From positions 1-7,197 of the forward strand of contig JBEBCD010000051.1 of NCBI GenBank assembly GCA_041158045.1: a stretch of DNA of 7,197 bases, in the 5' to 3' direction. A program made the translations under genes and the position numbers. The notes beneath the pieces are model-generated. The model had not been told where the DNA came from. It did no database searches and was given only the letters and a program-made list of their open reading frames with translations. This DNA is from CAXRBC01 sp041158045 (GTDB lineage: Bacteria; Actinomycetota; Acidimicrobiia; Acidimicrobiales; Ilumatobacteraceae). Shown one piece after another: positions 5,464 through 7,197 of this stretch (positions are counted from its first letter, which is position 1; each line of letters opens with the position of its first letter).

Positions 5464-6869
5464 GGAGGGTCGTCGCCGAGTGGTCGCACCGCCGCGCGAC
5501 GCTGGTGCTGCTGCTCGCGTGCGTCTTCACGGTGAGCGCCAACGTCACGCTGCTCGTCGTGTCGCTGCGCACGATGGCCGAGGACCTCGGCACGTCGGTG
5601 GGCGTCGTGAGCTGGTCGATCACCGCGCCGATGCTCGCCTTCGGCGTGGTCGGGCCGCTGCTCGGCAAGTGCGGCGACCTGTGGGGGCACAAGCGCGTCT
5701 TCGTCGGCGGACTCGCGGTGGCGGGCGCGTTCGCCGCGGTGACGGCCGCGGCGTGGGATCCGGCCTCGATGATCGTGGCGCGCACCGTCTCCGCGGCGGG
5801 TGGCGCGGCGCTCGGGCCGTCGGCGATGGCCTACATCCACCGCATGTTCGCGCCCGAGGAGCGCGTGCGGCCCGTCGGGTACTGGTCCTTCGTGACGGCG
5901 GGCGCGCCGGTGGTCGGGGTCGTGCTCGGGGCGCCGCTCGTCGAGGCGTTCGGCTGGCGCACGATGTTCCTCATCCAGGCGCCGATGTGCCTCGCGGGGT
6001 GCGTGGCGGCGGCGTGGCTGCTCCACGACACGGAGCGGCAGCGCGACGTGCGGTTCGACCTGCGGGGCGGCGTCCTGCTCGCGCTCGGCGCCACGAGCGT
6101 GCTCCTCGCGATCAATCGCGGCCCCGCGTGGGGCTGGACCTCCGCGCCCACGCTCGGCGTCGCCCTCGTCGGGGTCGTGGCCCTCCGGTGGTTCGTCTGG
6201 GTCGAGCGGCGCGTCGAGGACCCGATGCTGCCGCTCAAGTGGCTGCGCGTGCCCAACGTGACCTGGCCCGTCGCGAGCCAGGCGCTCACCAACTTCGCCT
6301 ACATGGGCGGCTTCCTCGTCATCCCCCAGATGCTCGAGGGCGGCCTCGGCTACACGCCCTCGCACATCGGGTGGCTCGTGATCGCGCGGCCGCTCGTCTT
6401 CGCGCTCGCGGCACCGCAGGCGGGCGGCGTCGCGCGGCGCCTCGGGGAGCGGCGCACCGGGATGCTGGGCGCGGCCTTCGTGTGCGGGTCGATGCTGATG
6501 CTCGCGGCGGTGCGCGACGGCGTGCCCGACTGGTGGGTGATGCTCGGGCTGTCGCTGTCGGGGCTCGGGCTCGGCATCGCCTCGCCGGTGCTCACCGCGC
6601 TGCTGTCGCGGTCGGTGGCGAGCGAGGACCTCGGGATCGCGAGCGCGATGCAGCAGCTCGTCGTGCAGATGGGCGCGGTGCTCGGCGCCGCTGCGATGAT
6701 CGGCGTGCACGAGTCCCTCGCCGGGCTGGGGACGATCCGCAGCTTCGCCGCGGCGCTGCTCGTCGGCGCGGGGGTGAGCGTCCTCGGGATCGGGGCGGCC
6801 GCGATGGTGCGCGGCACGCCGGGGACGCGCAGCGCGGCAGGGCCCGGCGCCCCCGCGGCTACTTCGTGA
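5460..6869 (+). CDS. MFS transporter, DHA2-like (14 helices), probable drug/metabolite exporter
   Basis: 469-residue inner-membrane protein with about 14 hydrophobic segments, starting near 12-36 and ending near 428-450, which fits the DHA2 drug:proton antiporter group rather than 12-helix MFS. Motif A is clear between helices 2 and 3 as GKCGDLWGHKR (69-79, with Asp73). The helix 4 arginine of motif B is Arg108, followed by SAAGGAALGP. The helix 5 region 148-163, ending in VEAFGWRTMFLIQAP (161-175), corresponds to motif C and the typical WRWIFLINVP signature of this group. The start is GTG 5460, whose last two bases plus the next form the TGA of the upstream gene (GTGA overlap), so translation should be coupled; the overlap and the lack of its own ribosome site both support this start. 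The C-terminal tail (451-469) is Gly/Pro/Ala-rich and soluble. The substrate cannot be told from sequence. The partner upstream suggests that activity or assembly may be tuned by the PASTA protein, which is inference. Confidence 0.92.
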   Translation: MRRVVAEWSHRRATLVLLLACVFTVSANVTLLVVSLRTMAEDLGTSVGVVSWSITAPMLAFGVVGPLLGKCGDLWGHKRVFVGGLAVAGAFAAVTAAAWDPASMIVARTVSAAGGAALGPSAMAYIHRMFAPEERVRPVGYWSFVTAGAPVVGVVLGAPLVEAFGWRTMFLIQAPMCLAGCVAAAWLLHDTERQRDVRFDLRGGVLLALGATSVLLAINRGPAWGWTSAPTLGVALVGVVALRWFVWVERRVEDPMLPLKWLRVPNVTWPVASQALTNFAYMGGFLVIPQMLEGGLGYTPSHIGWLVIARPLVFALAAPQAGGVARRLGERRTGMLGAAFVCGSMLMLAAVRDGVPDWWVMLGLSLSGLGLGIASPVLTALLSRSVASEDLGIASAMQQLVVQMGAVLGAAAMIGVHESLAGLGTIRSFAAALLVGAGVSVLGIGAAAMVRGTPGTRSAAGPGAPAATS

Positions 6870-7197
6870 TCGCGCGGATCTCCTCGGCGACCAGCCGCGC
6901 GGTCTCGTCCTGCGGCATCGATGCCTGCAGCGTCATCATCTTCAGCATGTCGCCCTCGACCTTCACGCGGCCGGTCATGAACGCCTGCATCGTGAGCTGC
7001 GGGTCCTGCTCGACGAGGATGGTCCGCGCCGTCGCGTAGTCGGTCGTGACGGTCACGTCGGGGTCGGGCAGCTGGCCCAGGTCCATCTCGAGCGACCCGG
7101 ACGACGTGTCCATGTAGGCCTCGACCTGGCCGGGGCCGAACGGGACGTCGGTGATGACCTGGTTCACCCGCACGGCGACGGGGATGCGGATGCTGCG
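6859..7197 (-). CDS. SCP2 sterol-carrier domain protein, 5' end outside window
   Basis: 112 residues are visible before the TAG stop, and the frame is open to the window edge, so the N-terminus is probably missing. The visible part reads as most of an SCP2 fold: strands RVNQVITDVPFGPGQVEAYM and TSSGSLEMDLGQL, then DPDVTVTTDYATARTILVEQ, and the typical closing AFMTGRVKVEGDMLKMMTLQ followed by an amphipathic C-terminal helix. SCP2 proteins bind lipids or other hydrophobic ligands in the cytoplasm, and actinobacteria carry many copies tied to lipid or steroid metabolism. An in-frame GTG at 7173 could start a 104-residue protein, but it would begin inside the first strand and has no ribosome binding site, so I favour a start beyond the window. 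The gene converges on the MFS gene and overlaps its last 11 bases. The ligand is not predictable. Confidence 0.85.
   Translation of the reverse strand, partial: RSIRIPVAVRVNQVITDVPFGPGQVEAYMDTSSGSLEMDLGQLPDPDVTVTTDYATARTILVEQDPQLTMQAFMTGRVKVEGDMLKMMTLQASMPQDETARLVAEEIRAITK

Noticed and set aside
5301..6710. 469-codon open frame antisense to the transporter
   Set aside because: His/Arg/Glu-rich shadow without domains; it only mirrors the codon bias of the transporter gene.

Overview
The window is very GC-rich (about three quarters G+C by eye), with codon third positions almost all G or C. It is gene-dense and reads as the chromosome of a high-GC Actinomycetota. The mix of an actinobacterial NAD+-dependent DNA ligase, PASTA-repeat kinase-like protein, SCP2 domain protein and leaderless-looking gene starts fits, and the C-x-C zinc knuckle of the ligase together with the small anchored Ig-like protein makes me lean to Acidimicrobiia. 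That class-level placement is inference. There are no mobile elements, tRNA, rRNA or CRISPR, and no sign of recent transfer.

Layout. (1) At 1-803 (possible start at 809) on the minus strand is a multi-helix membrane protein of unknown function, cut by the window edge; nothing else in that stretch looks real. (2) At 850-2952 on the plus strand is a full-length NAD+-dependent DNA ligase LigA, divergent from (1) across about 45 bases. (3) At 2959-3441 on the minus strand is a 160-residue single-pass membrane protein with an Ig-like extracellular domain, ending tail to tail with ligA only 6 bases away. (4) At 3541-5463 on the plus strand is a 640-residue protein with a cytoplasmic kinase-like domain, one membrane helix and four extracellular PASTA repeats; most catalytic residues are replaced, so it is probably a pseudokinase. 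(5) At 5460-6869 on the plus strand is a 14-helix MFS transporter of DHA2 type, overlapping (4) by the four bases GTGA and surely co-translated with it. (6) At 6859-7197 on the minus strand is the C-terminal part of an SCP2 sterol-carrier-like protein, overlapping the transporter end by 11 bases.

How it fits together. LigA is housekeeping replication and repair. Genes (3) and (4) are divergent from one 97-99 base region and both put a domain outside the membrane. Gene (4) is coupled to a transporter. A reasonable but unproven reading is a surface-sensing unit in which PASTA repeats bind a cell-wall or other external ligand and the pseudokinase domain acts as a non-catalytic scaffold or nucleotide switch next to an exporter. 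Several starts lack a Shine-Dalgarno sequence and have a TANNNT-type -10 hexamer 6-9 bases upstream, the pattern of leaderless mRNAs in actinobacteria. The most interesting element is the PASTA pseudokinase-DHA2 transporter operon.
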